Shown: piece by piece, positions 1 through 6,664 of the stretch | Numbering within the stretch: the first letter of the stretch is position 1 | How the letters are laid out: every line of letters starts with the position of its first letter | Assembly (NCBI GenBank): GCA_964345975.1 | Contig: CAYFSS010000019.1 | Coordinates: 1-44,303 of the forward strand | Source of the DNA: CAYFSS01 sp964345975 | GTDB lineage: Bacteria > Bacillota > Clostridia > Saccharofermentanales > Fastidiosipilaceae | Direction of reading: 5' to 3' | DNA: 44,303 bases | Notes under the pieces: model-generated | Database searches by the model: none | The model's input: the letters and a program-made list of their open reading frames with translations, nothing else | Told to the model about the DNA's origin: nothing | Translations under genes and position numbers: made by a program

Positions 1-442
1 TCGGATAGGTCCATTCCGTGTTCTCATAACCGGTGGAGCGATAGTAATCGTGGGCGTAATTGTGCAGGGTGTGAGGGGAGTTAAACCATGGTTCGTTGCG
101 GGTCGCACCGTCGACATCGAGGGTCTTGATGATGTGCCAGCGAAGGTTCTGGCGAAGAAGCTCGTTCTCAGCAAGCGCCCGAGCCAAGAAATCAAGCATC
201 ATGCTGCCGGCCGGTTCGTTAGGATGTGGGCTGCCAAATAAGAGCACGCTCTTCTCACCCGATCCGATCGTGAGGGAGTAAATGGAGCGACCTTCCGGAG
301 ATTTGGCTAGTTCTTGCAGATCAACGAGATCCGGGTAGTCCAGCGCAAGTTGCTGTGAATTTTGATCGAGTTAGGCGACCGTCAAGAAGCTTTCTGTGTC
401 AGGGATTTGATCGATCAGTTGTTGAATCGTTTCATGGGTCAT
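1..442 (-). pseudogene. M14-type zinc carboxypeptidase-like gene, 5' part, with an in-frame stop
   Basis: Reading leftward from an ATG at 442 there is a good ribosome site (AAGGAAG) and an open frame to the window edge, broken by one TAA at 371-373 (codon 24). After the stop the frame continues cleanly and carries GSPHPNEPAG, matching the HxxE zinc-binding motif of peptidase family M14, and then DVDGATRNEPW, matching the PDGxxRN-type segment of that family. M14 enzymes are zinc carboxypeptidases, in Clostridia often acting on peptidoglycan peptides or amidated substrates. No signal peptide is visible before the stop. No alternative start with a ribosome site lies between the stop and the HPNE motif. 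So this is a nonsense-mutated gene or a base error; the rest lies outside the window. Confidence 0.6.
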
Positions 443-476
443 TTAACACTTCCTTTCCTCCTTTGGCTTGTGAGCC

Positions 477-559
477 TTAGATTCGCCGGATGTTAGATTC
501 GCCGGACGTTAGGTTTGCCCGGACGTTAGGTTCGCCGGGATGTTAGGTTCGCCGGGATG
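477..559. repeat. five tandem copies of a 16-17 bp repeat
   Basis: Five head-to-tail units of the form TTAGrTTCGCCGGrATG (16, 16, 17, 17 and 17 bp; the last two are identical) lie between the rimI stop and the start of the M14-like gene. They occupy most of that gene's upstream region. They are noncoding on both strands as far as I can see, and no clear terminator stem was found among them. Confidence 0.8.
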
Positions 560-621
560 TTATGAAGAACCGGTGATCAGCGGGGCCCGTAGGTTTTCAC
601 TATTTTACTTAATAAATGATT

Positions 622-1116
622 TTATTCAGTTTGTTTTTGGGACTTATGGTTGTCATTCAAGAACAAGCGATAGAGGACGGCATTTGAACCGTCTGCATAA
701 TAATTTGCACGCGAGGAATATGGGCGAAAACCAAGGTCTTCGTAGAGTTGACGGGCCGGCTTATTGTTCTCCCTGACTTCAAGATAGAGCCTCTCCCCGC
801 CGGAACGCTTAGCAATCTTGATGCCTTCCGTGAGCAGGTCATAGGCGAAGCCTTGACGCCGCCAATCCGGATGAACTGCGATGCGGTAGAGTTCCCACGT
901 TTCAAAGACGCCTTGAAAGAGGGCATATCCGATAATTTCTTCATCGTGGGGAATGACAAGCGCAAAAGCCTCCACCGGCTCGATCGAATCCAGCGCGTAA
1001 TAAATCGCTCCCTCGGACCAACTGTCGGAGAACGATTGACGCTCTAGTTCAGCAATTGCCTTGAGATCCTCAAATTGCCAGAGCCTAATCTTATGAGAGG
1101 AGTTGTTATCAGACAT
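622..1116 (-). CDS. rimI: ribosomal protein S18 alanine N-acetyltransferase (GNAT)
   Basis: This 164-residue GNAT acetyltransferase transfers acetyl from acetyl-CoA to the N-terminal amine of a protein substrate, ribosomal protein S18 in the characterised RimI. The acetyl-CoA binding loop is seen as RRQGFAYDLL. It is followed by LYLEVRENNKPARQLYEDLGF, typical of RimI. I use the ATG at 1116, which overlaps the tsaB stop by 8 bp. The frame is open further upstream, but that part runs antiparallel to nothing conserved and overlaps tsaB by more than 160 bp. The tsaE-tsaB-rimI order is common in Bacillota and supports the assignment over a generic GNAT. Confidence 0.88.
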   Translation of the reverse strand: MSDNNSSHKIRLWQFEDLKAIAELERQSFSDSWSEGAIYYALDSIEPVEAFALVIPHDEEIIGYALFQGVFETWELYRIAVHPDWRRQGFAYDLLTEGIKIAKRSGGERLYLEVRENNKPARQLYEDLGFRPYSSRANYYADGSNAVLYRLFLNDNHKSQKQTE

Positions 1117-1861
1117 CGCTACGCATCTCCGGTAGAGGGAGTGTGACGTCTCTCCCTTCACGTTTGCTGAGTTCCCGTTCAGCCTGACTAAGACTGAAGT
1201 AGGACACTTGGAGCTCTTGCGGATCCAAGGTTTCACCGCGTTCGAGCTTATCTTGCAGATGTTTCGCCAAGTCCTCCGCATTTAAGCCATTCCCCAAATC
1301 TAAGGAATAACGTCCGGGGAAATAGGTCTCTAGCAATTCAACTGTGGTTTCCGGAATCTTGATGCCGCCAACGGCTAGGCGGTCGACGTCGTAATTCTCT
1401 TCCGCCAAGGATTGCAAGATCTCACCGATCGGTCCGGCTTGAACGTCTTGGAGGGTTTGATCGGGCGCATAGAGACCGGCCCACGCACGTTCATTTCTGG
1501 CATCGAGGAGCGGTAAAGCCAGGACCCTTTCTCTTGGTCTACTGCCTTGTCTAAGCAAGGTATGAGCTCTTGCCTCAAGCGCATTGACGGCGATGGTTGG
1601 TTTGTTGTGGAGATAGGCATAGATCTTGGTTGCTGCAACTGCCATTCTGAGACCGGTGAAAGAACCGGGTCCTGTGATACAAGCCCAGACATCGATCTCG
1701 GATGGTTTGAGGCCGACCATCTCGAGGAGTGTTTCAAGGGCGACTTGATACGTCGAGCCATGTTGGAGCCCTGTGTTGAGCTCAAGTGAGGCTATGAGTT
1801 TGCCTTGGTCGGCGAGCATGACAAAACAGCGCTCTGTGGATGTGTCTGAAAGGAAGATCAA
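1109..1861 (-). CDS. tsaB: tRNA t6A biosynthesis protein TsaB
   Basis: TsaB is the Kae1-like partner that dimerises with TsaD and, with TsaE, makes threonylcarbamoyl-adenosine at position 37 of ANN-decoding tRNAs in the cytoplasm. The 250-residue length is usual. Family motifs are visible: LSDTST near the N-terminus, ITGPGSFTGLRMAVA around residues 62-76, and LLDARNERAWAGLY around 117-130. The start is TTG at 1861, which overlaps the tsaE stop as TTGA (4 bp); translational coupling is likely. Its own stop overlaps the rimI start. TsaD is not in the window. Confidence 0.93.
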   Translation of the reverse strand: MIFLSDTSTERCFVMLADQGKLIASLELNTGLQHGSTYQVALETLLEMVGLKPSEIDVWACITGPGSFTGLRMAVAATKIYAYLHNKPTIAVNALEARAHTLLRQGSRPRERVLALPLLDARNERAWAGLYAPDQTLQDVQAGPIGEILQSLAEENYDVDRLAVGGIKIPETTVELLETYFPGRYSLDLGNGLNAEDLAKHLQDKLERGETLDPQELQVSYFSLSQAERELSKREGRDVTLPLPEMRSDV

Positions 1862-2340
1862 TCCGGTACTCCTTCCTTGGCTTGGCGGATGGTCAAGATG
1901 CGTGGAAGTTCGTCTGTCGGCAAAACCCCGTCGATGACGGGCGGGAGATCTTGGCCCCGCTCGATCCGTACGATCCAGGCTGTTTCGGGGATCAGCTCCG
2001 GGATACGTTCACTCCATTCGACAACAGATATCGCTGCCGGATTAAAGAGCGTATCTTCTAAGCCCGACTGAATGACATCCTCGGAATCCGTCAAACGATA
2101 GAGATCGAAGTGGTGAAGGGGTGTTTTACCTTGATTGTAGATCTGCAAGATCGTGAACGTCGGACTACTGACTTCATCCATGAGCCCCAGACCTTGGGCT
2201 AATCCTCGGACGAACTGAGTCTTCCCTGCCCCGAGATCTCCTTCAAGTGCAATGAAGTCGCCGGGCTTGAGGTGCGTGGCTAGTTCTTGCGCTGCCGCTT
2301 CAGTCTCGTCGATGGACTTACTCTCGATGATCCAAGCCAT
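1858..2340 (-). CDS. tsaE: tRNA t6A biosynthesis ATPase TsaE
   Basis: TsaE is a small P-loop ATPase that drives cycles of the TsaBD complex in t6A synthesis. This 160-residue protein has the Walker A motif LEGDLGAGKTQFVRG, then the family segment VSSPTFTILQIY and HFDLYRL. I start at ATG 2340, which is preceded by GGGAGG seven bases upstream. The frame extends further up into a low-complexity Ser/Arg/Gln segment that is only the other reading of the 27-bp repeats in the upstream gene, so it is excluded. The start lies 23 bp inside the end of the DUF218 gene, consistent with one operon. Confidence 0.93.
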   Translation of the reverse strand: MAWIIESKSIDETEAAAQELATHLKPGDFIALEGDLGAGKTQFVRGLAQGLGLMDEVSSPTFTILQIYNQGKTPLHHFDLYRLTDSEDVIQSGLEDTLFNPAAISVVEWSERIPELIPETAWIVRIERGQDLPPVIDGVLPTDELPRILTIRQAKEGVPD

Positions 2341-3064
2341 GGGCGCCTCCCTTCGATGAATCCGGCTGTCCTGACTGCGTGTGGGGTTCCGGCTGTCCTG
2401 ACTGTGTATGAGGTTCCGGCTTTCCTGACTGCGAGTGGGGGTCAAGTTTCGCTAATTGTTGAAGCTCATCCGTCATATCTTCGAAATAGATCCCACACTT
2501 CTTCACTTCGCTCATGACCATTTTGATGCCGCGTTCCGTCTCGATCCAATTGTCCTTCGTGATGCCCTGGGTATCTGTTGGCACCATGAATAAGTCGATA
2601 CCCGGAAAATAGCAGGCATAGGAAAGATAAACTCGCCTGGCATGAAACGACTGACAGGAGATGATTGCGCTCTTAATGTCGAGACCCAAGTCCTCCAAAA
2701 GCTCTGCCGAATAAACAGCATTTTCCATCGTATGAGTCGCTTGATCTTCTTTCAAGATAGCCGACTCGGGAACTCCGTTCTTCAGCAAGATGAGCTTCAT
2801 GAACTCGAATTCCGTCTCATAGTCGCCTACATAGCGAGGATTATCGACGTTCTTATAAGCAAAGTGACCTCGCCGGATGGAATGCTTGCCGGAGGGCATG
2901 ATGTAGGGAGCATAGCCTGCCTTGTAGAGCTCTGCGGCTCGCTCGGTAATTTCGGCTCGCGAGGCTCCGGGGATCAGGATGATGTCACAGATCTTAGGCT
3001 CATCTTCCATGAAGATGAAATCTGTTATCGCTTGGATCGCACGATGGCTCAAAGTAGAACTCAC
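2318..3064 (-). CDS. DUF218 (YdcF/ElyC-like) protein with repeat-derived tail
   Basis: This 248-residue protein has the DUF218 fold signature: DIILIPGAS near residue 27, then SGKHS, QATHTMENA around 107-115, and ISCQSFHARR. DUF218 proteins include E. coli YdcF, which binds S-adenosylmethionine, and ElyC, linked to envelope polysaccharide; the substrate here is unknown. No transmembrane segment or signal peptide is visible, so it resembles YdcF more than ElyC. The last 35 residues are three imperfect copies of a nine-residue Pro-His-Gln-Ser-Gly unit encoded by a 27-bp tandem repeat. The start is GTG with only a weak ribosome site; an ATG at 3010 is possible but lacks a better one. Confidence 0.75.
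   Translation of the reverse strand: MSSTLSHRAIQAITDFIFMEDEPKICDIILIPGASRAEITERAAELYKAGYAPYIMPSGKHSIRRGHFAYKNVDNPRYVGDYETEFEFMKLILLKNGVPESAILKEDQATHTMENAVYSAELLEDLGLDIKSAIISCQSFHARRVYLSYACYFPGIDLFMVPTDTQGITKDNWIETERGIKMVMSEVKKCGIYFEDMTDELQQLAKLDPHSQSGKPEPHTQSGQPEPHTQSGQPDSSKGGAHGLDHRE
2362..2442. repeat. three 27-bp tandem repeats in the 3' end of the DUF218 gene
   Basis: Three copies of a 27-bp unit beginning CCGGCT(G/T)TCCTGACTG lie head to tail. The unit length is a multiple of three, so on the minus strand each copy adds nine residues (Pro-Glu-Pro-His-Thr-Gln-Ser-Gly-Gln type) to the C-terminus of the DUF218 protein. The tsaE start lies just after the array in transcription order. Confidence 0.85.
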
Positions 3065-3090
3065 TTTCTAACAGTCTAGCCGGAATAGAG

Positions 3091-3174
3091 AAACGGTGCA
3101 CCCTATGACCGGAAGCGTAGTGAACCCCTAATCCCACCAAGGGTGGAGAGGTTTCCTACAATGACGCACCGTTT
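3091..3174. other. structured leader-like element (nested hairpin)
   Basis: A 9-bp perfect inverted repeat (AAACGGTGC at 3091-3099, GCACCGTTT at 3166-3174) closes a nested set of stems. These are GTAG/CTAC (3117-3120, 3156-3159), AACC/GGTT (3123-3126, 3150-3153) and CCACC/GGTGG (3134-3138, 3142-3146) with a three-base loop. It ends about 27 bp upstream of the DUF218 start and would lie in that operon's leader on the minus strand. There is no U-tract on either side, so it is not a standard terminator. It lacks the conserved SRP RNA loop and I do not recognise a riboswitch class. It may be a cis-acting RNA, a small RNA, or a palindromic repeat. Confidence 0.45.
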
Positions 3175-3191
3175 ATAATAGCCGATTCACC

Positions 3192-3275
3192 CAAGGATCG
3201 CCCTAAGATCACTCAAGGATCGCCGAAGGAACGACCTAGGATCCCCCTAGGATCACTCAAGGATCGCCGAAGGAT
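3192..3275. repeat. direct repeats built on AAGGATCGCC
   Basis: A 24-bp sequence, starting GATCACTCAAGG, occurs exactly at 3207-3230 and again at 3251-3274 (44-bp period). A third partial copy (CCAAGGATCGCC) starts near 3191. The array fills the space between the XRE gene stop and the structured element upstream of the DUF218 gene. Confidence 0.8.
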
Positions 3276-3289
3276 CACCCTGAAAATAG

Positions 3290-3727
3290 CTATTCAGCCT
3301 CTTCTTCGCTGGTCATAATCTCCTGTACGACGCCGACCTCTTCCGTAGGTGTAACCGCAGAGAAAGCCACCACGCTCAAAATGATCAACAAGAGGCAAAA
3401 GATGAGGATTCCGATGATAACCCGGAAGACCATCTTCCAGCCATTCTTCCTCCTCTGCTCGGTCGCCGCCAATTGTGCATTGATCCTGGCAAGAGCTTCA
3501 GCGATCTCTGACGGTTCTCCTTGCTTACGCTCCAACTTGCTCCCCAATAATTCCGCTACGCTCACGCCGAAATAGTCCGCCATAGCAATGAGAAGGTCCG
3601 CATCCGGGACGCTCTTCCCTTGTTCCCACTTGGATACCGTCTGCCGAACCACATTCAGATGATTGGCCAATTGCTCTTGGCTGATGCCCTTTTGTGTCCT
3701 CAAGAGTTTGATATTTTCCCTTAGCAT
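3290..3727 (-). CDS. XRE-family regulator with C-terminal membrane segment
   Basis: This 145-residue protein has an N-terminal Cro/C1-type helix-turn-helix (residues about 5-60) with the motif RQTVSKWEQGKSVPD, typical of clostridial XRE regulators. It is followed by a charged linker and one strongly hydrophobic helix (VFRVIIGILIFCLLLIILSV, about residues 100-120), then a short acidic tail. A DNA-binding domain tethered to the membrane suggests sensing of an envelope or membrane signal; this is inference. I start at ATG 3727, preceded by AAGGAGG, rather than at an upstream codon. The gene stands alone; its target is unknown. Confidence 0.82.
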   Translation of the reverse strand: MLRENIKLLRTQKGISQEQLANHLNVVRQTVSKWEQGKSVPDADLLIAMADYFGVSVAELLGSKLERKQGEPSEIAEALARINAQLAATEQRRKNGWKMVFRVIIGILIFCLLLIILSVVAFSAVTPTEEVGVVQEIMTSEEEAE

Positions 3728-3886
3728 TTTATGCCTCCTTCGAAGACGTGAGCTTGCGCCGAACGGTGCGGTTGCGGCAAGCAATGCTTTTTAACACCCT
3801 TGATTTAACAGGGAATACGGATAATACAGATTCTAAAATTCAGAACCCAATTCACGAACGTCAATCCATTTGCTTTACGGTCTTAC

Positions 3887-3920
3887 AAAAAAGAAGCCCG
3901 ATCCGCAACAGACCGAGCTC
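3887..3920 (-). terminator. rho-independent terminator after rpsI
   Basis: On the minus strand GCTCGGTC, a seven-base loop, then GATCGGGC forms an 8-bp stem (with two G-U pairs), followed by TTCTTTTTT. It lies 26 bp after the rpsI stop. Confidence 0.85.
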
Positions 3921-3945
3921 CAGAAAAGTATAGCGAAAAGTCGTC

Positions 3946-4365
3946 TTAACGCTTTGAGAACTGAGGTGCCTTACGAGCGCCCTTAAGTCCGTACTTCTTA
4001 CGTTCCTTACCGCGTGAATCGCGTGTGAGGAAACCCGCTCTCTTGAGAGGGATGCGATACTGTTCGGTGTCGAGCTCGTTGAGTGCACGAGCGATCCCGT
4101 GGCGAACAGCGCCGGCCTGGCCTGCAATACCGCCACCTTGGACATCACAGATGATGTCGAAACGACCTTCTGTCTCCGTGATCACGAGGGGCTGATGGAC
4201 AATATAGATCAAAGTGTCGAGACCGAAATAGTCTTCCTCAGTCTTACCATTCACCGTGATCTGGCCGGAACCGGGCTTGATGCGAACTTTGGCGATCGCT
4301 TCCTTGCGGCGTCCCGTTCCATAATAATAAACCTCACCGTTGCCGGCGTTCATGGTCTTCGGCAT
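3946..4365 (-). CDS. rpsI: 30S ribosomal protein S9
   Basis: S9 is a small-subunit protein whose C-terminal tail reaches the P-site tRNA. The 139-residue product has the family N-terminal motif YYGTGRRKEAIAKVRI, the central GGGIAGQAGAVRHGIARAL, and the conserved C-terminus RKKYGLKGARKAPQFSKR. The N-terminus is about nine residues longer than the usual 130, with Met-Pro-Lys start context. It follows rplM by 14 bp, the standard ribosomal pair, and is closed by a strong terminator. Confidence 0.97.
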   Translation of the reverse strand: MPKTMNAGNGEVYYYGTGRRKEAIAKVRIKPGSGQITVNGKTEEDYFGLDTLIYIVHQPLVITETEGRFDIICDVQGGGIAGQAGAVRHGIARALNELDTEQYRIPLKRAGFLTRDSRGKERKKYGLKGARKAPQFSKR

Positions 4366-4379
4366 AGTCTAACCCCTCC

Positions 4380-4811
4380 CTATTTAAGCTCAAGCGGTTC
4401 GGGCATCTGAGCTTGGTGCTTATGCTCCGGACCTGCGTAAACTTTGAGCTTCTTATACATTTGGCGACCGAGCGTATTCTTAGGAAGCATGCCCTTGACG
4501 GCAGTCTCGATGATTCGCTCCGGATGCTTATCGCGGACATCAACATAACGCGTGCTCTTCAAACCACCCGGATAGCCTGAGTGATGACGGAACATCTTCT
4601 GATCCCACTTATGCCCGGTCAGATGAATCTTCTCAGCGTTGACCACGATCACGAAATCGCCCGTATCAACGTGGGGGGTGTAAATTGGTTTGTGCTTACC
4701 GCGAAGGATCGCTGCGATCTGAGAGGAAAGACGTCCGAGGGTCTGTCCCTCTGCGTCCACCACATACCACTTGCGCTCGACTTCGGCGGGTTTAGCCATG
4801 AATGTCTTCAT
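4380..4811 (-). CDS. rplM: 50S ribosomal protein L13
   Basis: L13 is an early-assembling large-subunit protein. The 143-residue product has WYVVDAEGQTLGRLSSQIA near the N-terminus, RGKHKPIYTPHVDTGDFVIV, the HHSGYPGGLK segment, and the VKGMLPKNTLGRQMYKKLKV block, all diagnostic. An AGGAGG ribosome site lies nine bases before the ATG. It forms a two-gene operon with rpsI, with a good promoter about 35 bp upstream. Confidence 0.97.
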   Translation of the reverse strand: MKTFMAKPAEVERKWYVVDAEGQTLGRLSSQIAAILRGKHKPIYTPHVDTGDFVIVVNAEKIHLTGHKWDQKMFRHHSGYPGGLKSTRYVDVRDKHPERIIETAVKGMLPKNTLGRQMYKKLKVYAGPEHKHQAQMPEPLELK

Positions 4812-4844
4812 AACAATCCTCCTGTGTTCTAACTAAGCTCAGCC

Positions 4845-4875
4845 ATCTTAAAGAGGACTTTCTATCTTGTCAAGC
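4845..4875 (-). promoter_or_regulatory. sigma-A type promoter of rplM-rpsI
   Basis: A consensus TTGACA (4870-4875, minus strand) is followed after 19 bases by TAAGAT (4845-4850); with 17-base spacing the hexamer TTTAAG can be read instead. Either gives a leader of only about 30 nt before the rplM ATG. Confidence 0.7.
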
Positions 4876-4951
4876 GTAAATTGAAATAAACAATCCAATC
4901 TCCAAAATCCTCTTGTTTTCGCTGTTTATCTCTCGTTTTTGATTTCCACGC

Positions 4952-4992
4952 AAGCAATCTCATGTTGTATGACGTGTAGGATTGCTTATACT
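4952..4992 (+). promoter_or_regulatory. promoter of the fucosidase gene framed by an 8-bp inverted repeat
   Basis: A TTGTAT (-35, 4965-4970) and TATACT (-10, 4987-4992) with a 16-base spacer lie about 140 bp before the GH29 start. A perfect inverted repeat, AAGCAATC at 4952-4959 and GATTGCTT at 4980-4987, brackets the -35 and touches the -10, as an operator would. The rest of the 320-bp divergent region between rplM and this gene holds nothing else I can name. Confidence 0.5.
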
Positions 4993-5131
4993 CTATCTAG
5001 CTCAATGTAAGCTCAATCGAAACACACGGATAGAAACCAAATTTTGTTTGCGACGTTAAGACGTCACAATCATTAAACCAATCCAAATTTTCAATCGAAG
5101 AATAGGGTGACCCACGAAGGAGGCAACCTCA

Positions 5132-6538
5132 ATGTCAGGCAAGAAGGATCCAATCCTCGAAGCGATGGAAGAACAAGACCAAAGCGGTGTAAAGGACGGT
5201 GTACACGGGATCAGTAATCCGTATGGATACATCTGGCCGGAAGATCCCAAGGTGCGTGAGCAATTGGACCGCTTTCGTGGCCTCAAACTCGGATTCATGA
5301 TGCACTGGGCTCCGGTGGGGCAAATCGGAACGATGGAATCTTGGCCACTCTCCGATGGTGATCGAGTCTGGAGCAAGCGTGAGATCGATTGGACCAATAA
5401 TGAGACGTTCAAAGAACAATATTGGAATCTTCCGAAGACCTTCAATCCCATCAAGTTTGAACCTGAATCCTGGGCTAAAACGGCAAAAGAGTGCGGATTC
5501 AAGTACCTGCTCTTCACGACGAAGCACCACGATGGTTTCTGCATGTACGATTCCGCTTATTCGGATTACAAGATCACGAACCCCGAGTATCCATTTGCTA
5601 AAGACCCACGAGCGGACATCTTTGGTGAATTGGTCAAGGCTTTTCGAGATCAAGAGATGGCCGTCTCCGCTTACTTCTCGAAACCTGACTGGCACAACGA
5701 AAATTTCTGGGCCGAGGACTTAGGACCCGTCACTTCGCGTAATGCAACCTATGATCCGTCTGAACATCCCGAACGCTGGGAGACGTTCGTTGAGTTCGTC
5801 CACAATCAATTGGAAGAATTATGCACAAACTATGGCCACATCGATGCTCTCTGGCTCGATGGTGGGTGGGTTCGGCCCGAAATCAATCATCAAGACGTTC
5901 GCTTAAGCGAGATCATCGCTAAGATTCGTAAGAAGCATCAACCCCACCTTCTCGTTATAGATCGCATGGTTTCAGGCGAGAACGAAAACATCTTGACGCC
6001 CGAGCAGGAAGTTCCTTCAGATCCCATTGAAGTTCCTTGGGAAAGCTGCATAACCTTAGGGCGCAGCTTCAGCTTCCACTACGAGGATGTCTTGAAGAGC
6101 CCGCGAGACGTCGTGCATATCTTCATCGACATCCTTTCCAAAGGCGGGAGCCTAGCCCTTAATATCACTCCACAGCCGGATGGCGCCCTTCCCCATAGCT
6201 CACTCCATACCATCCGTCGTTTTGGTCGCTGGGTCCGTAAGCATGAGGAGGCCATCTACAACTCTGAGATTTCACCCATTACCGGGGCGCAGGACATTCG
6301 CTACACACGAGTTGACGATAAGGACTATGCCTTCTATCTCTATCGTGACCACCCCATCATGCCAAATAGAGTTCATTTGACAGCTGCTCCGGACAAAAAG
6401 GTCGCACGCGTGCGTTTCCTTAGAACCGGTGAAGCCCTTGACTTCAAGCAAGTAGGTCAAGAGATCCTTGTGGAGACAGGCGATATCAGTATGCTGGACG
6501 CTGAGCACGCCGAGTGCTTTGCGTTTGATTACGCATAG
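5132..6538 (+). CDS. GH29 alpha-L-fucosidase
   Basis: GH29 enzymes hydrolyse alpha-linked fucose from glycans with retention of configuration. The 468-residue protein has the barrel motifs LGFMMHWAPVGQ (about 53-64), the conserved TKHHDGFCMYDS (130-141), and WLDGGW, in which Asp243 is the expected nucleophile. A C-terminal beta domain follows the barrel (about 390-468). No signal peptide is visible, so it should act in the cytoplasm on imported fucosides. The ATG has AAGGAGG ten bases upstream. It is a single-gene unit with its own promoter and terminator. The acid/base residue cannot be assigned by eye. Confidence 0.9.
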   Translation: MSGKKDPILEAMEEQDQSGVKDGVHGISNPYGYIWPEDPKVREQLDRFRGLKLGFMMHWAPVGQIGTMESWPLSDGDRVWSKREIDWTNNETFKEQYWNLPKTFNPIKFEPESWAKTAKECGFKYLLFTTKHHDGFCMYDSAYSDYKITNPEYPFAKDPRADIFGELVKAFRDQEMAVSAYFSKPDWHNENFWAEDLGPVTSRNATYDPSEHPERWETFVEFVHNQLEELCTNYGHIDALWLDGGWVRPEINHQDVRLSEIIAKIRKKHQPHLLVIDRMVSGENENILTPEQEVPSDPIEVPWESCITLGRSFSFHYEDVLKSPRDVVHIFIDILSKGGSLALNITPQPDGALPHSSLHTIRRFGRWVRKHEEAIYNSEISPITGAQDIRYTRVDDKDYAFYLYRDHPIMPNRVHLTAAPDKKVARVRFLRTGEALDFKQVGQEILVETGDISMLDAEHAECFAFDYA

Positions 6539-6635
6539 CTTCCGATACGCACGGGAATGTTCCCGGCGAGCACACACGAGCACGCACAAGCACGCACAAT
6601 TCTCACACTAATCTAAATCTCAGCCGCCCATCGCC

Positions 6636-6664
6636 GGACCTGGAACTCCAGGTCCTTCTTTTTA
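6636..6664 (+). terminator. rho-independent terminator after the fucosidase gene
   Basis: A perfect GGACCTGG / CCAGGTCC stem with loop AACT is followed by TTCTTTTTA. The T tract ends at the stop codon of the convergent YfhO-type gene. There is no T tract on the opposite strand. Confidence 0.9.

Noticed and set aside
1117..1281. Longer rimI starting at 1281
   Set aside because: The extra 55 residues overlap tsaB by more than 160 bp and show no GNAT-family sequence; the ATG at 1116 fits the tsaB overlap.
3091..3174. Small SRP RNA
   Set aside because: The conserved GGTCAGG-type loop with GGAAGGAAGCAGC is absent on both strands.
4812..4850. L13 leader RNA upstream of rplM
   Set aside because: The promoter places the transcript start only about 30 nt before the ATG, too short for the known leader structure.
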